From: Luidia sarsii
Taxonomy: Eukaryota; Echinodermata; Asteroidea; Paxillosida; Luidiidae
Assembly (NCBI GenBank): GCA_949987565.1
Contig: OX465103.1
Location: forward strand, 2,921,511 to 2,985,510
Length of the DNA: 64,000 nt
Reading direction: 5' to 3'
Shown: positions 33,561-56,544 of the stretch, one piece after another
Position numbering within the stretch: the first letter of the stretch is position 1
Layout: every line of letters starts with the position of its first letter
Position numbers and translations under genes: made by a program
The notes under the pieces: model-generated
The model's database searches: none
What the model saw: only the letters and a program-made list of their open reading frames with translations
What the model was told of the DNA's origin: nothing

Positions 33561-36500
33561 TGTCGTACATGTCGATCAGCTGCGACACAATGTCCTGGAC
33601 TGTCTCTTCCGTGAGATCCTCGCTGAATACCTGTGCACACAGTATCCAAGGGAAAAGTGCACGGTGAATGCAGTGGCCAACATGCACAAGCAATCACTCA
33701 TAAAAAAAATATATATTCAAAACCCCGACCTGAGCTATCCAATCCAGCACCAGATCATCATCACCTCCATCGTCAGATTCATCACCATCATCATCATCAT
33801 CATCCTCATCACCGTCCCAATCATCCCCATCATCACCATCATCATCATTATCATCCCCATCATCCCCCCCCCATCACCATCATCATCCTTCCCACTGTCC
33901 CAATCATCCTCATCATCCTCATCCTCATCATCATCATCACCATCACCATCATCATCATCATCACCATCATCATCACCATCATCATCATCATCATCATCAC
34001 CACCATCACCATCATCATCACCATCAGCCCATTCATCATCATAACCATCATCATCATTAGTCGTCCGCAAACAGAATAAAAGACGCTGCTGCAACATGTT
34101 CAGGCATGGCGTGGCATTTAATGAGGCCGAGGTCAAGCTCAACATGGAGTAAAAGGAATGCAGCCTGCCGATAGCCATTATATTCCCTCCACCTCCTGCT
34201 ATCTGCTAAGGATTGGCCTACCTCCCACCAGTGTTTCTTGGCCTCCTCGGGCCGGTGGGGCATGGTGACGCCGTAGCACTGCAGGGCAAAGTACAGGACG
34301 GCCACGGCCAGGTGCTGGGGAGGAGTGCGGATGCACAGGGCGGCGTGGTAGCTGTCCCTGAGCATGGCCCAGGCTGTCCGGCCGATGGGCACGGCCTCCC
34401 AGACGGACGGCTCCAGCCAGTCCCGCAGTGACTTCAGATAGTGCACCAGGTACTTGTGGGGCAGGGTGACCTGGGGGGTGGAAGGTGGGGGGGGGGGTTG
34501 CAGACAGACAAGGAGAGACATAGGCTCAATCAATGTGCACCAATGCATCCTATGCAATCCAGTGGCAATCAGTTCGATTTTTCAATCGGAAAAAAAGGGG
34601 AAAAACTGACCAAGGAACATTTGGAACAATTTTTTTATTTTTTTTATATTTCCAAATTTGATTTTTTAGATTATCATTTCATATGTAAACCACAAAATCT
34701 ACTCAAAATGGGCAGTCGGTGAGGTATCAAGTCACCAGATCAAGGCTATCAAAGTTCAGTGAGTGGACAGGGCAGACCTGTCACATTACAGTCAGTGATG
34801 CCATGAATCTAGATGACACCGCATGGACAGAGTTCAAAGTCTGCAATATCCCACAGATGGCCAGACCCTCACTGGTTTGGGGGTTTTGGGGTGTTTTTTT
34901 TTTTTCAAGCTGGCTTGAAAATCAACCAGCAGCCAGAATGAGTACTGCACAGCCCAATTCATGTCATTCATACCCTCACTATTTGTTTTTTCCCCTTTTT
35001 TTTCAAGCTCCATCAGAAATCGATGAGCAGCCCCACGAAACACTGCATAGGCAAGCCTGATCCATGTTATTCAGACCCTCACTGTTTGTTTGTTAGCTTT
35101 TCCGCCGCTTCCAGGGAAGCGGAAAAGCTATATCTTTTGTTAGGCTTTTTCTTAGTCTTCTTCTTCTTCTCCCCCAAAGCCCATAGACAATGCACAGGGG
35201 TTTTGTAAGCACGACTTTGGTCATTGAACAGACTTGGATTTTTTTCAAACGTGGCAAATGCATAAAGCCCATGCTGAAATTGATCCTAAACACCTTGATG
35301 TCATCATGACGTCATCACGTGTCACGTGACCTTGCTTTGAAGGGGCAAATTTCAAAATCCATTAAAAGCAAAAGTGCAAGTTCGTTTGGTTTCAACTTTG
35401 CACTGTATCTAAGTTGGGAAAAGGTGTAGCCAAAAATTGCCATCGATTGACCGTGACGTCATCTCATGAATATTTATGAGGTCATGAACTTTTCAGATTT
35501 TCACATTGAAATGAGCATATTTGGCCAACGGAGCGAGATTTTTTTCATTCTTTCTTTGATATCTATTGGGGACATGGTTTAGAAACACCTTCCGGAGCCA
35601 AAATGTCGTTACGCAATCATGACGTCATCAAAATGTGTGATTTTAAAACACATATAAGGCATTGGCCGATCATCTCGAAATTTGGTATGTAGTTAGCTAT
35701 CGTGCTAGACATTCCAAATCTAAAGTTTGGAACCGAAGGACCATTGTTTATATTTTTTATGAATTTTTGAATACCACACTCGAGTCCCATAGTCTTTGTG
35801 CACAAAATATGTACATGCGTTTTGGAGTAGGAATGGGGCTATTCTATGACTTGTTACAAACAGAAGCGGAAAAGCTCTATGCTCTGTTTCACAACAGACA
35901 TATATTTCTCGTTTTCTTTTCTTTTCTTTTTCAAGCTGGCTTGAAAATCAACCAGCAGCCAGAAGAAGTACTGCACAGACAAGGAACCCAGACCACGTCA
36001 TTGGCTGGCTGAGCCTAGGGCAGCTCCGGGCATGGATGAAATTATCTCCCTAGGTCCTCCACGTTTCCCCCCTCCCTTCCCCCTCCTCACCTTGGGGTTG
36101 TATTTCAGCATGCGTATGAGCAGCAGTTCACAGTTGACGATGCTCTCCCTCAGGTCCCAGTACTTCTTACCAACCTCAAGAGGGGCCTCGTTCCGATGCA
36201 AAATCCTGAAATGCCCGCCAAAAAATAAAATTAAAATAAAATAAGCTCCCCCCGGGAAAAAAACAACAAAATTCATTGGATAGTCTCCCCGGGGAGGAAC
36301 CATCCACGTTCTAACTTCTATCAACTGCAGGAAAATCTCAATAAGTCAAATCCCAAAGGAAAAGTCTCTCAGTTTGAGTTAATCAGAGTTTTGAGTTAGG
36401 AGAAGTTGTACCATCGTCTTACTTCTGAAGGGAATAGAATCCTTGTTTGGCTTAACAGGGGTTGTGAGTTATATAAGAGTTTGACTTATCGAGATTTCAC

Positions 36501-37110
36501 TGTAATTTCACTGTAAAATCAAAACAAACAGGTTGACTATTTGGGAAGGCCACCATCTAAGTGCTGGAGAGTCCAGATGGCAAGTGCGCTGGTACAAGGT
36601 CTCAAGTCACAATCTTCAAATGCCCAAAATCTTCAACTTCAATGAAGAACTCTAATCTGTTACTGTCAGCTTTTGAATTATAACATAGACGAAGCCAGAG
36701 CCGAAGCCTAAGCTGGGCTTTGGAAAAGGGCCTAAGACAGTACAATCTGGCGCCCGCTATTGTCCGTCTGTAGGTCACACGCATCTGTGGCGGCAGTGTT
36801 GGGTGCCACACACCCCCTCCCACCTGTAGCAGACGTTGATGATGTCGCGCAGCTTGACCGGCTGCTCCTCCACCTTGGTGGCCAGGTAGACGGCCGCCGC
36901 GGCCACCAAGTGGGCGTCGTAGTGGCCCAGGCCGCCGACGACGGCAAAGAACCGGTAGTAGATGGTGCAGGCTGAGGCCACCGTGGCCGACTGGAGACCC
37001 AGCTTGACGCCGGCCTCCATCAGGTACTGGGCCACCCGGAAGTGGGCCTTGGCCACCGAGGCCGCCGCTGTCGACTCCAAGGAGGATGCGGAGGGTGTGG
37101 CGGTTGCCAT
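33544..37110 (-). CDS. CCNQ: Cyclin Q (FAM58A), CDK10 partner
   Basis: Family role: activating cyclin of CDK10. Four minus-strand exons, 36824-37110, 36091-36205, 34222-34470 and 33544-33630, join in phase to 245 residues; human CCNQ is 248. The cyclin fold is readable throughout: '[17 protein letters not shown]' (residues 22-38), '[20 protein letters not shown]' (exon 1), '[20 protein letters not shown]' (exon 2), '[17 protein letters not shown]' and '[20 protein letters not shown]' (exon 3), ending [16 protein letters not shown]. The ATG at 37108-37110 is used because no ATG lies upstream in frame before the sequence diverges. Exon 1 is much more GC-rich than its introns. RBM17 starts 1.9 kb away in the opposite direction. 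Intron 3 carries an ATC repeat and intron 2 a 780-bp insertion. Confidence 0.95.
33780..34062. repeat. (ATC)n microsatellite in CCNQ intron 3
   Basis: About 280 bases of 'atcatcatcatcaccatc' type sequence. It makes long Asp-, Met-, His- or Ser-rich frames on both strands; none is coding. It lies between the last two CCNQ exons. Confidence 0.95.
34905..35990. repeat. Degenerate tandem unit split by a roughly 780-bp insertion, CCNQ intron 2
   Basis: 'gctggcttgaaaatcaacca' with 'gcagccagaatgagtactgc' at 34908-34955 recurs at 35935-35975, and a weaker copy sits near 35000-35050. Between the latter two lies a foreign block (about 35105-35870) beginning 'aagcggaaaagctatatc' and ending 'agaagcggaaaagct', i.e. 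flanked by a 13-14 bp direct repeat. The block includes 'atgacgtcatcacgtgtcac' and no open frame of note. Confidence 0.65.
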
Positions 37111-37616
37111 GACGCCCGTTGCCGTCCTCAACAATGATGAGCGGGGAAATTCTTCATCTCGTCTCTGGACTGGAGTAAAATACTATGCAAAATTGTTGCA
37201 AAGTGCTTACAGACAAAAATGACCAATTACAGATACAAGAAATTAGGAGGGGCCTGATATTTGGATCCTAGCACTAGCAGGACTTTTCACAAATCCATAG
37301 TCACCCGTATTTGGTTTTCTCAACATTTAGTGAGCCTGACATTTCGATCCTAGTACCAGTACCAGCAGGACCAATTTGGTTGAATTGCACTTTAAAATAT
37401 TATAACTATAATAAATTTATTATAAACCAGCAACATAAAATCAGCCCTGATGAATATTTTGCTGGTTGCATTAGGCCCGTCTACAGTCTAGCAATATAAA
37501 AAAAGATTACTTTGTCATGGGGAAAAACAAAAACAAGTACTTTTGTCTTAGTACAGTACTACAATTTTGGACTGAAACTTGCTACTTGATTTCTAATTCT
37601 ATACGGTACTTCAACC

Positions 37617-37765
37617 TAGTCCGAGTAACTTGGACCCGACAAGTCACCCTTTTTTGTTTCGAATTTCGAAATTTTGAGATTCGGGTGACTGTACAGTCAC
37701 CCGAATCTCAAAATTTCGAAATTCGATAAAAAAGGTGACTTGTCGGGTCCAAGTTACTCGGACTA
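37617..37765. mobile_element. Family B foldback element, 9-bp TSD
   Basis: 149 bp with near-perfect arms including 'gagattcgggtgactgtaca', flanked by acttcaacc (37608-37616) and acttcaatc (37766-37774), 8 of 9 identical. Confidence 0.92.
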
Positions 37766-38390
37766 ACTTCAATCATGCTTCAACATAAACTTCATAAGTA
37801 GTCAGATCCCCATCCTCGAAAACAAACAACCTCTTGCGCGTGACTTTAACGCACGAAACTTTGGACGCCACGGGAAACCAGACACCATCAGTACAGTGCT
37901 CGCACACACGCGGCGACGCGAAAATCCGGCGTCTGGTGTGCGTTCGTCTGCTCGAAAGAAAACTCCAAAGTTTAAGGGTCATGCTGTGCTACGGATAGAT
38001 TTCATTCCTGTGATACTATTGTAAGTAGCTCCTGGTTATTGGGTTCTAAGCTGGACATGGCTTTTAAAGCCTTCGAATGGGTAAAACTTGCCTGTTTTGG
38101 CGGGGTGCTATAACATCGGCGCCTGCAATCAGTAACTGTGCATGTCGATAGTGATGAGGGCGCCCTTTATGAAAGGCCGCTTTCATTATTTTGGGCCTAA
38201 AATCTTGGCACGAATTCTAGTTTCTAGTTCTACACATGATCTCTTACTCTAGTCTTAGAGAAAATCCCCTGAAACAAATGTGTAACATTATTTGCCCATC
38301 CCCATTTTTCGTAAGTATTATTTCATCTCAGTCTTTCAGCAATCAATTGCAGGTAAAGCGGTAATTTGTGAACGATTATTTATTTCACCT

Positions 38391-38555
38391 AAGGTGATAT
38401 GCAAAAATGTTGCAAACTGCTTACTGACTAAAATTACCAAAATGTAAATCTTAAAATTTAGTGGGCCTGACGTTTCTATCCTAGCAGGACCTTTCTCAAA
38501 GGCCTTTGAGAAAGGTCCTGCTAGGATCGAAACGTCAGGCCCACTAAATTTTAAG
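38391..38555 (+). mobile_element. Family A element, palindromic short form, exact 13-bp TSD
   Basis: 165 bp flanked by atttatttcacct at 38378-38390 and 38556-38568. Starts 'aaggtgatatgcaaaaatgt'; the core is followed at once by its inverse through 'ctcaaaggcctttgag'. Confidence 0.94.
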
Positions 38556-38986
38556 ATTTATTTCACCTGTTCACATTGCATTGCCATGGCATGATTGTGC
38601 CTTGTGACTGACTGTGAGTTGCAGTGGCAATCATTTAAATGAAGGATTGCTAAAATTAAATTTAAAACATTAACAACACTAAAAAATTAACAACACTTTC
38701 GAAAATACACGTCATTTTATTAATACTGAGGTGTAATGAATACATGGTTTAAGATTGAATGTTCTTTACTTTACAATTTGCTTTCCTTCACAGCCCGCAC
38801 AGCGGTTTAGTACTGAAAGATTTGGTTTGTTACTCAATGTGATTGTTTTTGGTTAACTAAGAGCGTGTGAGGCCTCGTAGCCGTTGGCTACAAGCACACC
38901 CTGGCTAGCTTTTGAACCGTTCTCACATCACGCATTCAGGTCATTGTCAAGTCAGCCAGCAGCAAGACAGCCAGAGAAGCCTCGCC

Positions 38987-50084
<11,098 letters not shown>

Positions 50085-52264
50085 GGCAAGCCGACGTACA
50101 GACAGGGGGAAAGATGACACTCTTCGGATGGACTCTAATGGAACTCTTCTTTTTTTTGGGGGGGGGGGTATTACAGCCTCTCTCAGGCCCCAGACTCCCT
50201 TCATCCCATCCCTCCCTTTCCACAAAACCCGTGGCCGTCCGCTTTGTCCGCCCCACAGACAAGTGTGCAGTTTTGTGAAGTGCGACTTTTGAAGGACGGC
50301 TTTGTATGCCGTGGGCTCTACAGTACAGTTGGATTGCATCGGGGCTGCTAGTGCAGTGAGTGGCGTGTAATGACTATAGACTTAGTATGATTTTGCGTCC
50401 AGTATGGTGTCACATATCCAGTGCTGTGGGCACCCAGGCCATGGGGGTTGTAAACATGAGTGTGTCTATAAGGCAGGCACTCCGTGCATGGCGACACCAG
50501 TGGGGCAGGTCAGGGTTTCCACTGGTATTCTGCGAGTCTGAGGTGGCAACTGATAGATGAGTTTCGATCATAGAGCTCTATGAATAAACTAGAGTGCGCA
50601 CTCCCCTATCAACGCGCGGTATGAATGTGTGCCGACATGGACGCGCATCCGCCATTACCAAAGAGGGCAACTTCAGCTCAAAGTGCCCGGATGTCAGTAG
50701 CAATCGCGTGTGACGTGAATGGGGAAAGGTATAGCCGAAAGGTTGTGAATGCGGAAACTAAAATGTTATAGAAATGTTTTATTAGTAATGAAAGGAAAGG
50801 CCATCAATACCTCAAGGGATTGGCAAATTTTAATGTCCTACTTTCTTTTGTAAAAAATTGGGATTAGTTTGCCCCATAGAGATCCATGCATTTGCACCTC
50901 TTTGGTTGTAGTCCCTTCGTCGGCACGCATCACGCGATGAGTGCGCACAATTTATAGAGCTCTATGATTTCGGTGCATTGTGGATGTGCTATGTTGAGAT
51001 TCCACGGGTCACAGATTGGATAGGGAATGAGTTTAAAGCAGTGTAATATGTGCATGTCCATGTACATGTACTTAGTTATGTGCAAGGAAACATACTAAAC
51101 ACGGCCCTTTGCACATACTAAGGCACTTTTGTCGGTGTACATGTACATGTCCATTTGTTTGGAACATAACTTTGGAGACAAACACCTTAGGTGGCCTATC
51201 AAAGGTGTGAAGTGGGCTGCCACAACAGTTTAATATGCAGGGAAAAGCCCTGGTGCCGACACGCAGTGAAGCCCACATATAAATTCGTGTTTGATAATAG
51301 TACACATGGTTGATACATTTTGAGATTTGCATTCTGGTAATTTTAGTCAGTAAGCAGTTTGCAACATTTTTGTATATCACTCATGGTTGATACTCATTAG
51401 TGCAGCACTGCAATGCACTGTCAACACGTTAATCAGGCCTTTTGGAACTGGCACGGCGAAAAATCAATTAGCACATCTTCCAGTTGAAAGGCACTAATGT
51501 ATGGTCCATTTTTCTCGTTAGCTTCACTCAGCTCTGTGCCTTGAATTGGGGCCAAAGTCTTTCGGCCCACAGCAAAACTAGGGTTATTATGAAGAATATC
51601 GTGAAAAATCTTAATATCTACAACACACAAATAAATCAAACTTTATTCATACAAACAAAATGGATGCCTAATTTAACAATTTTGTTGGGGGGGGGCAGCT
51701 ATATTGGTTGTTTACAAAATAGTTGTATACCTTATAAAGTACTTATATTTAGGAGAGACGATGAAGTCAAATGGGGACAAACGTTATGAGGTCAGATGCT
51801 CTGTTGCTTGGAACAGAGTGGATACCCTGATAAATGTAGGTTAATTTGAGGTTTTAATTTCCATGTAAAATATAACTTTTTTTGAAATAAAAAGGGAAAA
51901 CTGTACAGAGTATTGGCTTGGCTGCATTTGGTCTTCAACTGTATGTAGCATGAGTAATGCATCAGATAACTTCATTATTACGAAGGTCTGTTATAATATC
52001 CTGTAGTAAAAGGAACACTATCAATTGCTCAGTCGATTCAACTGCTTGGTTCAGGGAGCTGTGTGTCAAAAGCCTCCAATTTAAGTTCAAGCATTCCACA
52101 AGCATCCATATCTGTTGGCTTCAGGGTCATTTCTGTCTCCAGCCAATCAAATGTTCCGTACCAACCAGCCAGAAGTGGCCCCAATAACAAGCCCCCTGAT
52201 TGGCCACAGTGGCCACTTTCTGGTACTGGTACTTTCTCATTCTGGTCCAATCGTCTGGCGGCTT
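50085..52264. other. Convergent 3' regions of RBM17 and GTF3C6
   Basis: 2.2 kb without a supported gene. It contains AATAAA at 50583-50588 for RBM17, TTTATT at about 51642 (minus-strand AATAAA) suitable for GTF3C6, and a minimal 64-bp family A insertion at 51318-51381. Confidence 0.6.
51318..51381 (-). mobile_element. Family A element, 64-bp minimal form
   Basis: Only the terminus side remains ('gcaacatttttgtatatcac' at right, 'tgagatttgcattctgg' at left). It is flanked by catggttgatac(a) at 51305-51317 and catggttgatact at 51382-51394, 12 of 13 bases. It shows that the palindromic core is not needed in the inserted unit. Confidence 0.85.
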
Positions 52265-55200
52265 TCACGTGGGGGCTTCTTCGGTCGGCTCTGCCTTTGG
52301 TGCTTGCTCCTCGGTCCCTTCCGCTGCTGCAGCCTGCGTGGAGGACATCTCCATCGCCGGATCTAGGAAGGAACCGCACAAGATGAAGGCGTGATGCAGA
52401 AAGTGCGGCAGACATACGACCAACTACAGTCTGTTCACTGTTAGAAGAGCTCGGGCAAATTTATGACCACTCCTGCCTCCACAGCTCCCCCCACATGACC
52501 GATGGTAGGCCACAGGCATCGAATGTCAAGACAGGCATGCAACTTGTCTGCGGATCCGCGGATTTCCGCGTTTTATTTAATTCGGCCATTAAAAAAATAA
52601 AAAATAAAAAAAATTATAAATCAAAGTCATAAGTTGTCACAAACTACTCAGAATGCATCACAGAGCATCTAGAATACAAAATTTTCCCGGGCCCTTAAGC
52701 AGGCCCCAAACCACACACCGTAAGGGCTTCGTGCTTCGCGCTCGCAGTTTCATTCGGACATTTTCCTCTTTTTTTACAATTCAAGAGTTGCATGCCTGCA
52801 AGAGAATGTCAACAGCCTCACAGTGGTGTCACCAGACCATCATCACCCACTTGTTTACTGTATACTGGCCATAACATTTCTAATGAGGCCAAGGTCAAGC
52901 TCAACTCTGAGTCAACGTACTGCAGAATGACGTGCAATGCACTGATTGTATACTAAGTTGAAGAGTCTGGCATTCAAAGCCTAGCTGGGCATCTAGTTGA
53001 GTGCTGACTCAGGGCAACGATAGCGGACGATTTAGGCAAGCCACAATCTAAGGGCTGGATAGCTCAGATGGAAAGAGCACCGATACACAAAACCACAGGT
53101 CTCGTGTTCAAGTCCCGGGTCCAGTAAACATTTTCTTTGCCATTTTTCAAAAATTGTTTCAAAGTTCTTAGTCAGATTTTCCTCTATTTGTATTTTTTGA
53201 CCAGTCAGTTTTCCTTCTCTTGACTAGCTGGACCTTTCTTCGAAAGGGTAAAAAACAAGAAGAGGCACTTCTCAATGGCAGTTCAGATAGGTCCTGCAAG
53301 GATCAGAACATCAGGCCATCGTATCATAACAAAGACTGTTCAGAATTACCTTGGGCCCTCTGCTTGGGTTTCAGGTGCACCCTCTGCATCTCAATCTTCT
53401 TGGTTGTATTGCACTTGTACTTCCACTGCAGGCTCCCTGAACTCCGTCCTGAAAGCATTTTCGGGAAAAAAAAGATGAACCAATTTAGATCTGCCTCTGA
53501 AGCGACCACAATCCAATTAATGGGGCCCCAAAATTTGGCAGGGGCCAGACGTTTCAATCCCAGTAGGACCTGTCTCAGGCTCAAAGGCAGAATGATTCTG
53601 ATCAGGATCGATGGAACGATTGATTTCAATGGTAGGATTCAGCAGATTTCTTGGACGAATGATCCAGCAGATTTCTGTATTTCCGGAAGGTCCTGCTAGG
53701 ATCGCAACGTCAGGGCCTCAAATTTGTTTATAAAGATTTGCATTTTGGTCATTGAAGTCTGGAAGCAGTATGCAAGATGTTACAAGCCCCCCCCCCCCCT
53801 TTTGGAAATCTCTCATCTCTTTGGTTGCCTGGTTATTCATTCTGCTTTTGGGGAAAGATTTCTTCCTATACCACACATACACCTATAAAATTGCAGCATT
53901 TCAGCTCCAATCAAACTATCCAAAAGAGGGCGAGCTGTCCAAACCAAAGAAATAAGTAGGACTATTAACAACGCCAGGCTTCAATAACATTTGAAGGTTT
54001 TTCATGGTGAGGGTAGCTCTTTCTTGTGAGTTCTGAAAAGAACCTGAGGAACCTAACGTTTCGAACAGTGTACTCTGCTCGTCTTCAGGAGAAGGCTTCC
54101 ATTAACTTTAGGCTAAACCTTGCACCAACCCTCACCCTAACCCTAAAACCCCGACCCTAAATGCGGGGTCCGTAACCATAATCACAGGAGTCTGTGTATT
54201 ACCCTAGGACTCAGGTGTACACAGTTCGGTCAGTACCTAACACATTAAGTTTCTAGAGTGATATACAAAAATGTTGCAAACTGCTTACTGACTAAAAATA
54301 CCAAAATTCAAATCTAAAATTTAGTGGGCCTGACGTTTCGATCCTAGCAGGACCTTTCTCAAAGGCAGAGTGACAAGGACAAAACAGATACATGTACACG
54401 AAGAAAGGGGGAGAGAGTGAATAGGACACGGATGAGAAACAAAGGACAAAGAGTGAAGCTGGTAGGGAGAGATCAAAAGGAAGGGCAAGGGGTAGGGTAG
54501 GGATTAGTGAGGGGGGGGGAAAGATCAAAGAGAAGGGCAAGGAGTGGGGTAGGGATTAGTGACAAGAGGGGGAAAGATCAAAGAGAGAAGTGTGAAGGAC
54601 TGAACACAAAAGAAGGATTATCAGAAAGCTGCATGGTGTTAGTCATTTCCCTCCTGGATGTTGAGACCATGTGGTTGAATAGTCCGAAGACGCTTCATCC
54701 ACATTAAGTTTCTAATGTACCTTTGCTTGCCTGGGTCTTCTCAAACAAGACCGCCGTGCCTGGAATGGTCTTGTGCTGGCCGCTGAAGATGTAGCTGCCA
54801 AGCTGCAGGACAGGCTCATCCGTCTCTATGCCCTGCATGCCACGACGATGGCAAAACAAAAATGAGAGAACGCCGCCGTTTAGCTGGATAGCTCACATGA
54901 GACTGATAGGAAGAGTGCTGATACACAAAACCAGAGGTCACAGGTTCAAGTCCCGGTCCTGTTTAAAGTTTTCTTTGCCATTTAAAAAAAAATAATAAAA
55001 AATAAAAAATAAAATTCCCACTCAGGTTATGATTATGAATGGCACGGACCTACTTACATGATCATATTCATACATCAATAGATTGAATTAGACTAGCCTG
55101 TGGAAGTACTTTAAAACCACAAAGCCACACAGCCACAAAAGTCACAGCAGTAACTGCACTTGCCGACTGCAGATTAGGCCGACCTTCGGGAGGATGAGGG

Positions 55201-56286
55201 TTAGGGTTACCGCAACTAACTGCAGATACGAAATTATGTTCAAACCTTTGCTCATTAGGAACGCAGTGGCTGTTGTTACGGCAGTCGTCCGTGTGGTTCC
55301 CTGACTTCACAGTATTTGTCAGGATGTTTAGCTCTTGGAACCAGACTATCAGCTAATAGACTGGTTCAACCAGCCTGCAATGCTGACGAAATACAATCAA
55401 GTCAGGGAACCACACGGACGACTGCCGTAACAACAGCCACTGCGCATTAGGAAACAGTCTCTTGTACTTACCAAGACTTTTAGGCTGGAATTCTGGCATT
55501 TGGAGAGATACTCTGGATCTATGATGCCCGACAGTTCTACAACAACCATCTGCTCCTGTTTCCAGAACAATTAAGAGGCAGCACAGGGAGTCATTTGTCA
55601 CAGGAAATTTGGCCAATTACCGGAAAGATTTTACACTCCTTAAATTTTTCTTGAAAATCTGTATTGCAATTCAGCCTGCTGGCTGCTATGATATGAATCC
55701 CCATAATTCATGAGTAGTCCAAGTAATATGGACCCTAGTTACAATCGGCCTTTAAAAAAATTGAGGGAGTCGGGCGACTCCCTCAATTTTTTTTTAAAGA
55801 TTTTAACTGCAAGTTAAGGGTCTACTCTAAGTTACTCGGACTAAATCATGAGCAGATAGTAGTCCGAGTAACTTGAACCCGACAAGTCACCCTTTTTTTT
55901 AACCAATGTTGAAATTTTGAGATTTGATAAAAAAAGGGTGACTTGTCGGGTCCAAGTTACTCGGACTAAGCAGATAGCTATTAAACCAGTAATAGTTTTA
56001 GTTTAATAACTACACATAAAAAGGGTGGGGGGAAACACCTATTGTGAATAACGATAGCCATTATCTGGCACAACCAGTTCTAGTACTAATCAAGTTCTAG
56101 CCGTTGTTCAGTTGAGCTGAGTAACTTGTGCCCCTAACGGGTTTTTAATTACAGACCAGTTCAAACCTGTCGTGTCGACATACACTAACAAACAACCACG
56201 CACAAACATACATTAATACAATGACAAGTTACCTCTTCAACCCACTCGTCCTCGTCGCTGTCTTTGGAAATGGCACTATTCTGCAT
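52265..56286 (-). CDS. GTF3C6: General transcription factor 3C subunit 6 (TFIIIC35)
   Basis: Family role: small subunit of TFIIIC, which recognises A/B boxes of tRNA-type promoters for RNA polymerase III. Five minus-strand exons, 56233-56286, 55472-55555, 54721-54832, 53350-53448 and 52265-52362, join in phase to 148 residues (human 213). Diagnostic segments: 'EQMVVVELSGIIDPEYLSKC' (residues 19-38), 'GIETDEPVLQLGSYIFSGQH' and 'KTIPGTAVLFEK' (exon 3), and 'LQWKYKCNTTKKIEMQRVHL' (exon 4), which align to the human ELSGIID, ERPILQV, CVIFEE and LKYKCHTMKKLSMTR segments. The last exon (acidic, ending EAPT) is assigned by phase and acceptor only. Short acidic N-terminus 'DSDEDEWVEE'. ATG 56284-56286 was chosen because the longer upstream frame shows no similarity. 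Divergent from LSM8. Confidence 0.9.
53220..53750. mobile_element. Diverged family A pieces around GTF3C6 exon 4
   Basis: 'gataggtcctgcaaggatca' at 53287 and 'cagacgtttcaatcccagta' with 'ggacctgtctcaggctcaaa' at 53545, plus 'aaggtcctgctaggatcgca' at 53687. Old, rearranged copies with no clear duplications. Confidence 0.6.
54255..54700 (+). mobile_element. Family A element, longest form, 13-bp TSD, abutting GTF3C6 exon 3
   Basis: 446 bp flanked by acattaagtttct at 54242-54254 and 54701-54713. Order: terminus 'gtgatatacaaaaatgttgc', single core, 'gacaaggacaaaacagatac', the 50-bp purine unit three times, then unique sequence ending 'agtccgaagacgcttcatcc'. The right duplication ends 7 bases from the exon 3 splice donor (exon end 54721). 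Confidence 0.93.
55262..55444 (-). mobile_element. Family C element, copy 3 (183 bp, exact 9-bp TSD)
   Basis: Flanked by cattaggaa at 55253-55261 and 55445-55453, in GTF3C6 intron 2, its duplication ending 18 bases from the exon 2 donor. Orientation of the centre is opposite to copies 1 and 2. Confidence 0.94.
55715..55843. mobile_element. Family B foldback element, 9-bp TSD
   Basis: 129 bp, 'tagtccaagtaatatggacc' to '...gttactcggacta', inner arms 'ttgagggagtcgggcgactc'. Flanks attcatgag / aatcatgag (8 of 9). In GTF3C6 intron 1. Confidence 0.88.
55860..55968. mobile_element. Family B foldback element, exact 9-bp TSD
   Basis: 109 bp flanked by agcagatag at 55851-55859 and 55969-55977; its left duplication overlaps the right duplication of the preceding copy, so two insertions hit within 16 bp. 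Confidence 0.93.
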
Positions 56287-56544
56287 TTCACCGTATAAAT
56301 CATTGAATATTGTGTACCAAGTGGATGGACCGTACGTCGTCTGCTTCAGAAAATGATTCTGCCTGGAGCTTGCACGGTACCCAGACTCTTCAACGAAGAA
56401 TTGCACACTGATAAAAGGCAACCATTGCACCAGTTTGCTAATGGTTCTCGTTCCCGGATTTCTTTTCTGCCTTTTAGGGATGACGTGCGGTCAATGAAAT
56501 GTAATGAGATTAGGGGACGAGGTTGATTATTGATGAACACCAAA

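Larger units (their letters stand above)
37111..38986. other. Intergenic region between divergent CCNQ and RBM17
   Basis: 1.9 kb holding a diverged family A piece (about 37235-37370), a family B element (37617-37765) and a family A element (38391-38555). A 69-codon minus frame at 37773-37982 opens next to the family B insertion; nothing in it is recognised. No core promoter can be identified by eye. Confidence 0.65.

Noticed and set aside
33541..34178. Ser/Pro-, His- or Asp-rich frames of about 150 codons
   Set aside because: Produced by the (ATC)n microsatellite in CCNQ intron 3; only 33544-33630 on minus is coding, as the last CCNQ exon.
37773..37982. 69-codon minus frame next to a family B insertion
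   Set aside because: Looks protein-like but is isolated, has no recognised motif and sits between two divergent promoters; could be a 5' exon but cannot be supported.
53045..53120. tRNA gene on the plus strand
   Set aside because: Good A and B boxes, but the anticodon region is too long and the copy matches other SINE E heads (54890, 30610, 49705).
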